NCBI GenBank assembly: GCA_022496805.1
Contig: CM040091.1
Span: 10,282,336-10,346,335, forward strand
Reading direction: 5' to 3'
From: Pohlia nutans
Lineage: Eukaryota; Streptophyta; Bryopsida; Bryales; Mniaceae
DNA length: 64,000 nucleotides
Below the pieces are notes generated by a model, which did not search any database, had not been told where the DNA came from, and saw only the letters and a list, made by a program, of their open reading frames with translations. Shown in pieces: positions 20,611-32,629 of this stretch (position 1 is the first letter of the stretch; each line of letters opens with the position of its first letter). The position numbers and the translations under genes were made by a program.

Positions 20611-21932
20611 TAGTAGATTGTGTGAAGAATATTGCATTTGGAACATTTTTTATGAACAAATAAAAATCCCTATATGAACTCAAATTTGAGGTTTTCAATC
20701 TACAACTTGCTCTTTTGCAAATATCTATATCAAGCATGTGAGGGAAGAGACATGTTTTGCATTGGGAAAATTATCATTGGCGGTGATGAAATAAATTACT
20801 TTGTCTGTGCAAATCAAATTAGGACATGGTGGAAGTGCAATTAGAATTTGAGGAGCTTCATCAATATAAGAAGATATACATTAGACTGTCTTATTTCATT
20901 TACGATTATCGTATTTCAAATAGAAATCTAACCCAGTCTATTATTTAATGCTTAGTAGCCGGGGTCATACATAAGGTTATTTAGCCCTTGTAAGCTGTAA
21001 ATTGTTGCACGAGAATCGTTGTAGCGGATTTTGGAATATTAGACATGCCACGTAATTTTTAACCTAAAGAATGATGGAAAGTTGGAAGTCCACAATAGCC
21101 TTCCCTCAAGAATCACATGTTTTGACTTTCATGCAGTGAGAGAAAAAAAGGTTTAACTCTTGCAAGGGCTGAAGATCCTTATGTACATGCATGCTTTCCA
21201 CAATGGTTGGGGTCACTTTGGCACATGCTTACCTAGTTTTACCAAAAAGTTACCCAAGTCTATGTATAAGGGGAAAATAAATTGTAAAAGAGTGACTTGA
21301 TAATTGTACTTGAAAAGAAATGTGTATTGTTGTAGAGTTGCCAATTTTGGATCAATGCAAATTTGCAAATTTCTCAATATAACTTATGCAAACCAACCCC
21401 TTGGAAAAACATCAAATTAAAATGATAAGATTATTAGCTATGAACATTTGTTTTAATCGCTTAGAAGGGTCTCAAAACACATGTACTAGAGTATGGAATT
21501 TCACTTCATTATTTCTGAAAAATAAGGTGTAAGGTTAATTCTAATAAAATGTGTAGGTCAAATAAGAGTATTTTAAAATTGAATTTACAAGTTTTGACAT
21601 TTGATATTTTCAACTTGAATTTTGTTATGATTGGCTAATTACACCTTGCACATGTTTTAGAATACTTCTTTGAAGGAGAAACGCAAAAAAGTTTGAGAAG
21701 CCACTGGAGCATCCTATAATACACCTAAGTAAGTTATATCCAAGAGTCCCAAGTTTTAAAAAAAAAAAACCATTCAAATAACAAATATTATACAAAATAA
21801 ATGACAACCACATAAATATAGTTCTTTTTAAGAGGTAGATATCTGACAAGTACTAAAAATTGACTTATCACCATTGTAAAGGTTTAAATTGGTACAACAT
21901 CTTATAGCCTAATATGTCGCAAGACCTCTATT
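20611..21932. other. AT-rich spacer, nothing recognised
   Basis: No exon, RNA gene or element with clear ends was seen. It forms the 3' flank of the GT14 gene on the minus strand. Confidence 0.5.
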
Positions 21933-23153
21933 TTATGACTCTATGACACATTGCTGAGAATGAAATTTTGGTTTTGCAAGTAGACCTTCAATCAAACCCT
22001 GTAACCTTTGTGCACTAGGACCTGGTTTGAGGTAAGAAATGTTTCCTATTACTGCACATGGATCCATTTGATCACCTATACACCAACCTCCAGGAGTGAC
22101 CTTTTCTGGAGATCGCCCTAACAGTTCTTTATCGATCAATGTGAGTACATGATCATCTTTATGAAATTTTCGAGCAAAAGGAACTCCACTTTGGGTCATG
22201 TTGTGAAAATCCTTCAGGGTCAAGGACAATGGATGTTGTTTTGGCGGAGTATCCCATGCGATGTAGTGCAAATCATGGTTCACAAGGGTATTTTTGAATT
22301 CTTGGGTGTTGCATACGACTGTGTGGAAGTAGTGCTCTGGAGATGATACAAAATTGGTATAATACATGAGCAAAATGCGAGGTAGATTGTCCCAACCCAT
22401 AATTGTGTATTCCATAAATGATCTTGAAAGGACCATCCATGCAGATCCTGTAAATAATTTATATGCTGTTGGGATTTGTCGAATATAGTTTGTGTCCATG
22501 ATGTTTCCCGATTCCATGTTCAAATACAACGCTGGGTCAATCATGATGGGTTTTGCCCTTCCCGCTAGTTTCCATCCAAGGTTACTCGTGTGTTCAATGA
22601 AGTTGAGATCTCGAGGCAAATTTGAAAATGTGTGCAAAATATCATCTTGGGTAGCCAAAGGGTAATCGGAAGCACTCAAGTTGATAAACCAATCCCAATC
22701 CTTGAATTCTTTTAGCAATATTGCAGCACCGTGTAGAGTTGTAGCAACCATAGTAGGACCCCGATATGTCACTAAATTGGCTTTTTCAATAAAAATTACA
22801 TTCTGAAACATTTGGAAAAGATGATCATTGCGTATATATTCAGCTACTTCATTTCTTTCTTGTAGAGAAGCTTTAAGATCCATGTGTAATACATAGTAAT
22901 TTCTTGGGTGGTATAAAGCTTGTAAAGTCCTTCGTATTTTTGTTGCATCTCCGTAAGTTCCAGAAATCAGATATGCCAGTCGAGGAGTAGAAGATACATC
23001 TTTGATATGCTCTATCGAACCATTTGAAGAAGAATACGCTTCATCTCTTGAAAGAGGTTTAAAGCTTGAACCTCTAAAAGGCTTGGTATTGAATAATACA
23101 AAAAATGTAATTAAGCTAGCAATGAAAGCTGGTAAAAACCACTCCCTTTTCAT
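21933..23153 (-). CDS. GT14 family beta-glucuronosyltransferase (GlcAT14-like), intronless
   Basis: Golgi type II membrane enzyme that, in characterised plant relatives, adds glucuronic acid to beta-1,6-galactan chains of arabinogalactan proteins. The frame is 406 aa from MKREWF. A longer frame opens 25 codons upstream, but the hydrophobic anchor directly after MKREWF (WFLPAFIASLITFFVLF) makes this ATG the better start. The core-2/I-branching 'Branch' domain follows: LAYLISGTYGDATKIRRTLQ near residue 60, INLSASDYPL, LFTGSAWMVLSR, SPEHYFHTVVCN, ARKFHKDDH and PGGWC. It is full length with no internal stop or frameshift. Plant members usually have several introns and this copy has none, which suggests a retrogene that kept its frame. 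Confidence 0.93.
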   Translation of the reverse strand: MKREWFLPAFIASLITFFVLFNTKPFRGSSFKPLSRDEAYSSSNGSIEHIKDVSSTPRLAYLISGTYGDATKIRRTLQALYHPRNYYVLHMDLKASLQERNEVAEYIRNDHLFQMFQNVIFIEKANLVTYRGPTMVATTLHGAAILLKEFKDWDWFINLSASDYPLATQDDILHTFSNLPRDLNFIEHTSNLGWKLAGRAKPIMIDPALYLNMESGNIMDTNYIRQIPTAYKLFTGSAWMVLSRSFMEYTIMGWDNLPRILLMYYTNFVSSPEHYFHTVVCNTQEFKNTLVNHDLHYIAWDTPPKQHPLSLTLKDFHNMTQSGVPFARKFHKDDHVLTLIDKELLGRSPEKVTPGGWCIGDQMDPCAVIGNISYLKPGPSAQRLQGLIEGLLAKPKFHSQQCVIES

Positions 23154-23239
23154 AACTGGAAACGGAAAGGAAGTAGAGATAATATTGATTTTCAAGAGAC
23201 TTTTAGAAAATTTAAAGCAAACTATCAATTTTGATTGAG

Positions 23240-25767
23240 ATTTTAGACAATACTAATTTGGAGGTCCACATAAGATGTGCATGTTATAAAAATTGATATG
23301 TTAATGAAATGATTTATGAATGAAATCTTCTAGATTTAAGACCTTGAAGCAGTAATATTATGAGTTTCAACAATTTTGCTTCATTATTAGTACCGAAAAT
23401 TATAATATTTTACTTTTGATATTTTTAAAGAACACTGAGATATATAAAATAGGTGTAGAGATTGTTGCTCTATTTATATTGAAACATAACTGCTTACTTC
23501 ATTTATAAAAAAGTAAAATCTCCAAAAGTAAAATCTCAAAAAGTAAAATTTTACTTTTTAAAGTTTAAAATTTTAAAGTAATCAAACTCAATTGATTAAT
23601 TATTGAAATTATCCTATAAGCAATGTTTTATTGCTTCTCTTTTGGTCCTTACTTTGGATGTGTGTCATTTTTTAATTTTTTAATTTATTATTATTATTAT
23701 TATTTAGATTTTAGGGTGTTTTTGCACTACAGGTGTTTAGGTCGTAAAAAAAACATTTTTAACAGGTAATATAATAATTCGGGAACATACCAATATTATT
23801 TTAAAATAATAAAATTAAATATTAAGGAATCTTTAAAATGTATTTTATACTATTTTAGAATCTTATGGGATATTCATGCTGATGTCTTTTTAGTTGCTTA
23901 TAAACCACGTTGAATGTATATTTCAACCACACCATAGGCACTGTTTTTATTAGTGAATGAAGCTCATAAGAAGTTTTTTGGGAACTCGCCATTATTAGCC
24001 AAGGCCATTTTTATAAAGGAACAAGAACTTCTGCCGTAAACCTCTAATATCCACCTTGCTCACTAAATCTTTTTGAAATCCTTTTCGAATACTTTACCTT
24101 TATGTATTTAGAATTGAGGAGAAATATTGTCATTACTATATCTTCAATGAAACATATCAATTGAGGTGTAAACATATTTATTGTGCAATGTCATAGGACA
24201 CAATGTATTACATTTTGGTCCAAATATTATTTTATATTATTTTTGAAAATTTTAATATATATAGCCCTAGAATACCTTTTCACTATTGCTAACATTTTGG
24301 TTGAAAAACCAATTTCAATGACCAATAGAAAATGTTTAGTGCAAATTTTTTGTTGTTATACAAATGTTACACTAAACATTTTGGACGCCCTACCATGAAA
24401 ATACCCTTTATTTGAATTCTTATTCAACTTTATAATTTTTTTAAATGACAAAAATTCGTAGATGCATGCAATCTATTAAGAAATCTATCAACCTATTGAG
24501 TTTTTCTTTTTTCTCAAATCATTACAAGAAATTTGAGCCCTCTAAGAGGCCTCGAGTTTTTATTTTTATTTTAACTTTTTGAATTTAAAAAAAAAAAATT
24601 AATTAATATAAAAATATTAAAAAAATGAAATCTGATGTGGCATGAGTTCGACATTTCAGATTGGATATTAAATATTAAAAGTTTTTTTTAAAATATTTTT
24701 TAATTTTTAAATATTTTTTAATATATTTTTAATATTAAAAATTGTTCAAATAATCTTTGAAATTTTTTTAAACATTTTCGAAAAATTTTAAATAATATTT
24801 TTTATTTTATTTTATTAACATTTTATTTTTAAAAGTATTTTCATTTAAAAAATAATTCCAATAAAAAATTAGATTTTGGCCCGAACATCGAAAAAGCCTC
24901 TTGGAGGGCTCATTTCTCTTCTAATGAGAAGTAAAACTAATTCTACAAGTATTTATTCAACATTTCACGTACATAATTCATTGTATGGAATAACATTTCA
25001 AAAGGTCTGGAATGCCAATGATTAAAAGACATTTTCTACTTATAATTTTCTCAATTTATTCCAGTCACCTATACATAAATCCAATAGCTTTATTCTACCA
25101 TGATTCTTCTATGATCGTGGACATGTACCATTATAATCCCTTCACATCCCTAAAGATCCATGTGACAAAGACTCTTGCTATGACTTCAAATGGAGTGCAT
25201 CAATATGTTTTCTCTTGTATCCAGTCTTTTAAAACCTTGTGGCATCGTTTCTACAACAACTTACCATACCATTCTGAAGCTTGACATTTTCTATAATAGA
25301 AGCAATCCACCTTCAAATATTGCATACTAGTACAGTACCTTACATGACAAACCTTAAAATACACAAGCATCCAACTTTGAATTAGTTGTGAGCTCTTCTA
25401 AATCCACAATCTAAAGCTATATCCTTGGCTGTAGAGATATAGTAATATTGGTTAGCATCGTTGTGTAATTCAATACACAATGAGTTTTTAAACCTCAATT
25501 CCTAAATGACGAAGGAGATTAGGGCAAAATCTAGATGTGTTATACGATGTTACTTCAATGAACTTTGGTCCAAAAGAGAAAATGAGAAGTTGATGATGTT
25601 TAGTAATTATTTGAACAATCAATCTTTCAAATGTATTGGATACTCATTTAATGAATTTAGATGCATTTACCATTTAATGTTCACCAAAATTATAAATTTT
25701 ATTTTTGAAATTTGAAATTTGGTATGATTAGTTCAAAAGAGACAACATCATCAGTTTTCCAAAATAG
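23240..25767. other. AT-rich intergenic spacer, no gene supported
   Basis: Very AT-rich. The segment 24540-24860 contains TTTTTAAAATATTTTT-type runs and a short GATGTGGCATGAG phrase. Open frames are short and of low complexity. Confidence 0.5.
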
Positions 25768-25769
25768 TA

Positions 25770-26005
25770 CTCCCTCCGTCCCAAAGTTATTGTCATGTTT
25801 GAAAGTGCTTTTTTAAGTAAGCCATATTGTAAGAAACATGATTAAAAAGGTTCCAAATTATGTCACTAGAATGATTGAAGAACATTGCATGTGTTCATTG
25901 CAACCTAAATAAAATTAGCCACAAGGAAGTATTTTTTTGACCTACTTAAAAAAGCACTTCCAAACATGACTTTCAAACATGACAATAACTTTGGGACGGA
26001 GGGAG
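25770..26005. mobile_element. Stowaway-like (Tc1/mariner) MITE, copy 1
   Basis: A 236-bp element flanked by TA on both sides. Its long terminal inverted repeats begin CTCCCTCCGTCCCAAAGTTA and end with the complement. The CTCCCTCCGT end with a TA target is the signature of Stowaway MITEs. The interior phrase GAACATTGCATGTGTTCATT is shared with copy 2 at 55591. Confidence 0.92.
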
Positions 26006-26227
26006 TACATTTTATAACACAAGGAAAATATTGAGGTCTTTGTCTTTGAAACATTCTCCTCTGTAGAGTTTAACTCATATTGACATGATTCTAATTGCAT
26101 TGGAAATTAAACTTGATTTCCTATTTGAAAATGTTTTTAATTTTTTAAGAAAACATTTTTTCATTCTAGACAACCTATAAAAAAGGAGTAACGATCACAA
26201 AATGGTTGTTCGGTCACTTAGGGGTAA

Positions 26228-26800
26228 ACCCCTAAATGCCTAAAGCCTTCTCCAAAATCAACAGTTTTGCAAAGATGCATTATAAAATGCAACCTAGAGG
26301 GATATTTTGAACTTAATATATGAATAAAAGTTGTACATTATGAATTTTAGGTTCTATCCATACGGTTAGATCTATGATTGCTATTACCAATAATTTTGTA
26401 TAAAATTTGAAACGCAAATTTCAAAATTATTTTGTAATTCAATTATGAATAAGATATTGACAATCTACGGATGAATCTTTGTATAATGTGATTGGTTGAA
26501 ATTTTATACTTTAAGTGTAGTGATTTTTGGAGATTTTTTGGTTGCTTTATATTACGAGTTCACTTTTTTTAGAGCACTTTCACACTAAAATCTTCAAAAT
26601 TTTGGGTGAATCACTACAACATGAAATGAGGCATAAAAATTTCACAAATCATCCTCTTTCTAATTGGATCACATACACATGAAACTAACTTCCCATAGAA
26701 TCTACAGTAAATTCCACACTACAAAAAGTGCCTGACACATGAGAAATTATGAATGAAGTTTGTACATCATCCAAAAAATGGACGCTCAGGTAGTTAGGGA
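26228..26800. mobile_element. TTAA-type MITE, family C
   Basis: About 570 bp, starting CCCCTAAATGCCT and ending AGTTAGGGA/TTAA (26801-26804). It is nearly collinear with 51703-52263 (shared GCATTATAAAATGCAAC, TTGTACATTATGAATTTTAG). No transposase frame. Confidence 0.65.
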
Positions 26801-26804
26801 TTAA

Positions 26805-27590
26805 ACAACCCAAAAGCCCTTTGTGACCGTGTAGTATATGTTGTATTTGGTGGTATTTGATCAAAATGACAATGACCAAATTGTGAAATTAATAATCATG
26901 ATAACATGTATATACAAATATATCACAATTCATATATTAAACCAAAATTGATCAATTATAAGGCAAAATATGGGTTGTAGAGGACCCCAAGGACCTTTTA
27001 AGGGTTAACAAAAGAACCTATCTACTTAATAACTAAGAACCATGATAGTATTGGTATATACTGAGTGTTGCCATCAATCCAAAGCTCAAAAATGCACACT
27101 CAGATTTCAAAATAAAAGTTGCAACTATAAATATTCTGTATTCATAGTGGCTAGGAAGAGGTGAGAATTCCGTTGTGTTAGAGCTTAGCATGCGAGAAGT
27201 CGAGATTGAATTTTGATGTTAACCAATGAGTTTTTGTTTCTTTATCATTGATGAAATCTTGCATTAATGATGTTTTTCCATTATGATAGAATAAATTCAT
27301 GTTCACTTATGCATTACCAATTTACACGTTAATTTACACACTCCCAATTTTATAATATACCTAGTATCATTGTTATCTCAAATGGAAATAAAAGATAATA
27401 ACCACAGTAAGTGAATATTGGTATTGATTCACATGGTACACAAATTGTCTCTTTAGACCCTCTTTAGAGATTGGGCAGAAGACCTAATGTGTCCCAAATT
27501 GAAACATTGAACCATTACTGAACCAAAAGCCTATCTATGATATCATGGCAGTGCACTTCTTGAGGATATCTTACATTATTCGCAGGACTA
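26805..27590. other. Spacer downstream of L2HGDH
   Basis: No gene recognised. A TTAAGGGTTAA end-like motif lies near 26998-27008. Confidence 0.45.
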
Positions 27591-27593
27591 AGC

Positions 27594-30500
27594 CTAGACC
27601 TCTTTCACCTCTTGATTCATCAACTTTGCATACACGACCTTTGCAATGGCCAAGGACGCTGTAAGACCAGGTGACTCAATACCATACAAGTTCACAAGGC
27701 CTCCGACCCCATGCTCTGCTTCACCCTTCATTCCCACGTACATGCAAAAGAGCGGGGGTGAGCAAGGGGCAACAAGCACAAGCATTTAAAATAGGTGCCT
27801 ATATTACACATCACATTCTAATGACATTGATTTGAGTTTGCGCATCTAAATTGTACGGCACCGAATTATAGTTGGATATTTGTTTCAGCTTTTCGAGGAC
27901 TAAAGTGAATACAACAAGGTCTCTGGAGTTTGATCAGAGCAAGGAAGGTACCTGTATTAGAAAGTCAGTTGTTGGCTGACCGGGACCTGATAACTTGGGC
28001 CGAATGCCAGAGTAATCTGGCTGCAGCGCTCCATCAGGCAATGAAGGAAAGTATTTGCGAATACTCGTATGGAATTGCTCTGCTCTATTTGGATTGACTG
28101 TGTAATCAAATCTGCACGCAACGAAGGGTTTTCTAAGGGTGATCGAAAATCAAATCGTGCATGACGAATGTTAGAACACCAAGAGACTCGCACATGAAAG
28201 AAGATACCACAAATGTATTGGTACCAGCAAAACATATGGACCTCTGATAATTGAATTCAAAAAAAGAAATGCATTGACAATAGCATATAAAATCAAAATT
28301 TGATATAGAATACATCAGTAAATTTAAAGCTGCAAATCTCACATCGTGTGGGGTGATACACAATTCGTCAGACTTGGGAGCCACTCAACATCTGGACCGA
28401 ACTTCACTTGACCTCTGAGGTCCAGAGTCGCGTGACATCCAAGCCCTCCGTCTTCAGGAATGGGATACACCAAATGCGAGAAAGGAGATTTGACTCCTGA
28501 TAAACTGAAATAACATCCCCTTGCAAAATAACTGTCAGGGATAGTGTGTGGAGGCAATCCGTTCAAATTTCTTGCAAAAGATTGAGCGTAAAGACCCGTA
28601 GCATTGACTACGTAGTTTGCACACAAGACTGCATCGACTCCTTTCCCTGCAACACAAGGCAATCTTTTCATTCAGTGATCATATGATGACATGAGCTTGC
28701 CAACGATCATAACATAGAACACGTGTCTACGTAGAAAGAGAAATGTGCATCTGTCATAAACTAGGTTCTTACATTGCGGATGACAACCTCGATAATAAAG
28801 GTAAATCTAACAAGGACAGCGTAACCGTGAGCCTCTGTCCCAATCTTCTTTATATTTTTTGTAAATTTTTAAACAATTTTTTTATTGTTGAAGTAATATA
28901 AATGTGTAGATAATATATATTCTAGTAGGATAATACCCTATATTGTTTGCAAAATTGATTTTTCTGAACTTAGTTTCCTCGGGGTGAAAAGGTATATTTT
29001 GAAGCATTCTTAAGTGGGCAGGGTGAAAAGGGCGTTCAATAGGAAGTAGACTCTCAAAGAGTGGAAATCCTCGGGTAGTCTCTGTCCCTTGGACTGACCA
29101 AATAAATAATTGTGATCTGTATGCATACCAGAAGATGGCAGGAGCGCATCTGTGCCACCAACATGAATCTCAATGTTCCTTTTGGTAACCACGCCCTTCA
29201 ACATTGATGTATTGAAAGCAAAGGACGCTCCATGTTCTTCAGCATCAGCCTGCAAATGACATGGAAGAAAACATCAATAATAATATCTGGTTTGCCTGCT
29301 GTCTTGCAAATTCAGAATTTTCCAGTTACTCTTGATTAATACGTACACTTGGAAAGCTTACATTAGTGTTCCATGGAAAGCATGTGAGGTATGTAATGAC
29401 ATGCATCACACATTACGAGGAACACGTTATTGGTGAAAGCGTACGTAATTACATACTTGCAATGTGAGCATGAACGAATGAGTGTCCAAAATCCCTGATG
29501 AAGGCGACCATAATGCCTTTACGCATTGTACATGCGGCTCCAACTCTTTAGCTTCCGCAGCCTCCAGTAGTCGTAAATCAGTCACACCGTTTGCCTCTCC
29601 AGCCCTCATCAAGTTCTCCAGGATAGAGACTTGGTTGGCCTGAGTGGCAACAATCAGCTTTCCAACTTTCTTGAATGGAACCCCATTTTCTTCACAGTAG
29701 GAGTATAGCGCATGCCTTCCCTCTACACATAGTTTCGCCTGCAGCACAAGCAGATTGATTGGAAGAAAGTAAGACCAATATGTTGAATCATGTCAAGACG
29801 ATCCTAAGTGTATGTTTCCTTAGAAGAATGCGGCCTTTGTCAGAAAGCACACAAAAATAGAGGGCACACCATTTATACAGCTGCATCCAAACCTTTAGAG
29901 AACCTTGAGGATAGTAGATGCCCGCATGCACAACCTCGCTGTTGCGGGAGCTTGTACCAGTTCCAACGTCTGTAGCTCCTTCAATCACCCAAACCTCACG
30001 TCCTGCCAAGGCAAGCTCTCTTGCAACTGCAAGCCCCACGACTCCAGCACCCACAACCACACACTCCACTCGTTCCCGAGGTGGTGATGAACATTCTGTT
30101 GATAGAAGTCTACCAAACGCCTGAAAAGGTCAATGAAAATGCATCTCTAAGGTTCATGGTTAAATCTCAAAGTGCGCATCCCACTAAACACAATAAACCT
30201 GTCAAATTTCAAGCTCCTAATCGACATAATCGACATTTCAAGAGACATAATCGACATTTTAATAATATATTCACCATGACCATAAGGGGTTGTTGAACAT
30301 GAGGGAAAAACAAAACACAATCACAAAAGTAAAGCTCCGGGCATGCACGTACAAAATTGTTGCACTCTGTGTCTGTCCTCTTTATCGACGATCGCCACTC
30401 CTTTCCCCCAATCAACGAAGGTGAGCTTCTGTAATCACGTATCTGTGAAGGTCGCGAGACACAGCGTGAGGAGTGATATGCGGAGGAATTGCGCTGCAAA

Positions 30501-31335
30501 ACTCTCAGAAAGATCGTCCATTTTGACGACGGTCTCAGTGGATGAGACATCGCTGCACAAAAGACATCGAACTTTAGAACAAAGCAGCTCTTTCCACAGA
30601 GTGAAGCTACAAGACTCTCTAAGCAAAAGAATTCCAAACATGATAAGAGTGGATCAAGAAGGTTTGCAAAACACTAATGATGAGCCACAACATGGTATAC
30701 ATCCTTTAATCACAGGCGGCAAAATACGAACTGAATTAATTTTAGAGCCCCGGAGCTTTAGTCGCCTAGTTTCTAAATTTTTGGAAATAAAACATTTTTT
30801 TTCAAATTTTGAGCAGATTCGTATTTAAAATAGCCACAATTTAATGCAATATTTAGTATTCCATGTCTAGGGAATTTCCTTAACATTCAACGTTTAGCTT
30901 TCAAAATTTCAGAAGATTTTCAACATCATTTTTTAATTGATTTACGTAAAATCTCACAGACAATAGCGTAGGATAAATCATTTAATAATTCTAGCTCCAA
31001 AATTTACTGAAATGAATTCTAACAGGAGACCGCTCCTTCCTACAGCGACAGAGGATACTCCTTAATCCAAAGGCTTGAGATGAGATCGAATGCACGATGA
31101 GCTCTCCGCAGTCACACCAAACGAAACGCGAGTTCTAGAAATTCCAAAAAAGAATGCATGCCTTCGGAATCGAATTGGCCGATGATTTCCGCAGAGGAAA
31201 AAGACGATGAGCAGCAGTTCCCTGCAGAGACGTCGTCTCGGAAACAACTCCTTCAGCTCCTGTGTTGCCAATGCGAAAGGAATCCTTCGGAAATATTGCA
31301 GCTCGCAATACAGCAGAGTACGGCGCGCTGCTCAT
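27594..31335 (-). CDS. L2HGDH: L-2-hydroxyglutarate dehydrogenase, mitochondrial type
   Basis: FAD-dependent enzyme that oxidises L-2-hydroxyglutarate to 2-oxoglutarate, a metabolite-repair step in mitochondria. Exons 2-7: 30120-29893, 29738-29457, 29249-29129, 28646-28343, 28111-27952, 27725-27594; all phases close. The dinucleotide-binding motif [16 protein letters not shown] is at the start of the domain, followed by [19 protein letters not shown]. Conserved family blocks follow: [57 protein letters not shown] and [11 protein letters not shown]. The proposed exon 1 is 31335-31162 ([17 protein letters not shown], serine- and arginine-rich, presequence-like). It is tentative because it needs a GC donor (AAG/GCATGC), although it joins exon 2 in phase and gives about 466 aa. 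Exons 2-7 are secure. Confidence 0.9.
30121..31161 (-). other. Long first intron or leader of L2HGDH
   Basis: The acceptor TTTTCAG/GCG at 30121 is clear. Open frames on both strands at 30209-30828 show no family resemblance and no conserved splice context. An alternative first exon here cannot be excluded. Confidence 0.4.
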
Positions 31336-32083
31336 AGTAGCGAGCTCTGTGACCTAATTGAGTAATCCAAGTGGTGCCAAGACAGAGCTCTGTGCAGAAT
31401 CGGAAGAATTTGCAGGACCGATCGGACTTGATTCTCAATTGATGGAACAGAGACGACGACGACGAGAGGACTCGGAAAGACGATGAACCCTAAGAGAAAA
31501 AACGTGCAAATAGTGTAGGTTCATAAATTACTCTAAGCACGGCTATAGGTCGGGGCACGGTAATGCGCGACGGAAGGTTCATCACGTCCGACTGAAACTG
31601 TTCCAATGGACGTTCCATTGCCTGCTGACGGATTGCATTTCCGCAACGGCTGAAAGCGGTTACAATTCAGCGCTCTTCCCGTCAACTGCACGGCAACGCA
31701 GAATTCCATCGCAGGTATTGCGCTTTAATTCGATCTCCGCAAATCCAGCGCTTCGTTGTGGAATTTCTGCGCTTCAATTTGGTGTCATTTTGCGCTTTTC
31801 TTTGATACCAGTTTTTTGGTGCATTGGAGGACGAGAAGGCAGGGTTTAGGGCGTGTATTATGTTTAGATGTTATTAGAGATTCTGAAAGAGTGAGCTGAT
31901 TTGATATTTTTCATGCAATTTGAAGTGGTGGATTGTATATCACTGGGAGGAACGAGAGGTTTAGCCCCGGGGCTAAAAATCGTGTGCTACGACGGGACTA
32001 CTGAGGAAAAAAAATTAGCCGCCTCTTACTCTGTTGTTTGGGAGGATAATTGTCACAATTCTTCTAGTGAGTGAAGAGAATGT

Positions 32084-32530
32084 GAGCTTGATTGAAAGTG
32101 TTTAAGCTTTCAGGCCGTGGTGTTGGAGGTTTGAATGTTCAGATGCATCTGATGTATGGAGTTTGAAGTGGTGGATTATGTATGTGGCTGAAGAAAATGG
32201 AGCTTGATTGAAAGTCCTTGGAGCTTTTAGGCGGCGGTGTTGGAGTTTTGAAATTTTGAACGCATTTGATGTATGGAGTTCGAAGTGGTGGATTATGTAT
32301 GTGAATAAAGAAAATGGAGCTTGATTGAAAGTGTTTAAGCTTTCAGACCGAGGTTTTGGAGGTTGAACATTTGAAAGCGTTTGATGTATGGAGTTTGGAG
32401 TGGTGGATTATGTATGTGGCTGAAGAAAATAGAGCTTGCTTGAAAGTCTTGGAGCTTTCAGGCCGAGGCGTTGGAGCTTTGAACGTATCTGATGTATGAT
32501 ATGGCTTCGGATTTCGGTATTTTGAGATCG
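32084..32530 (+). repeat. Tandem repeat of about 116 bp, four copies, before the coiled-coil gene
   Basis: Units begin with GAGCTTGATTGAAAGT at 32084, 32200, 32317 and 32432 (spacing 116, 117, 115 bp) and contain GATGTATGGAGTTTGAAGTG. The array ends about 100 bp before the start codon at 32630. A partial unit (TTTGAAGTGGTGGATTGTAT) appears near 31920. Confidence 0.85.
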
Positions 32531-32629
32531 GAGATACGGGCCTGGATGTGCAAGCCCAAGGCCTGCATGGTGCAAATGATGCCTCAGTCGTGACGTGTGA
32601 GTTGATCCGAGGCTCTTTTCCTGCTGCTC

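Noticed and set aside
30209..30828. Overlapping frames of 142 and 161 codons on opposite strands in L2HGDH intron 1
   Set aside because: No recognisable domain, no conserved start context; more likely leader or intron sequence, though an alternative first exon is not excluded.
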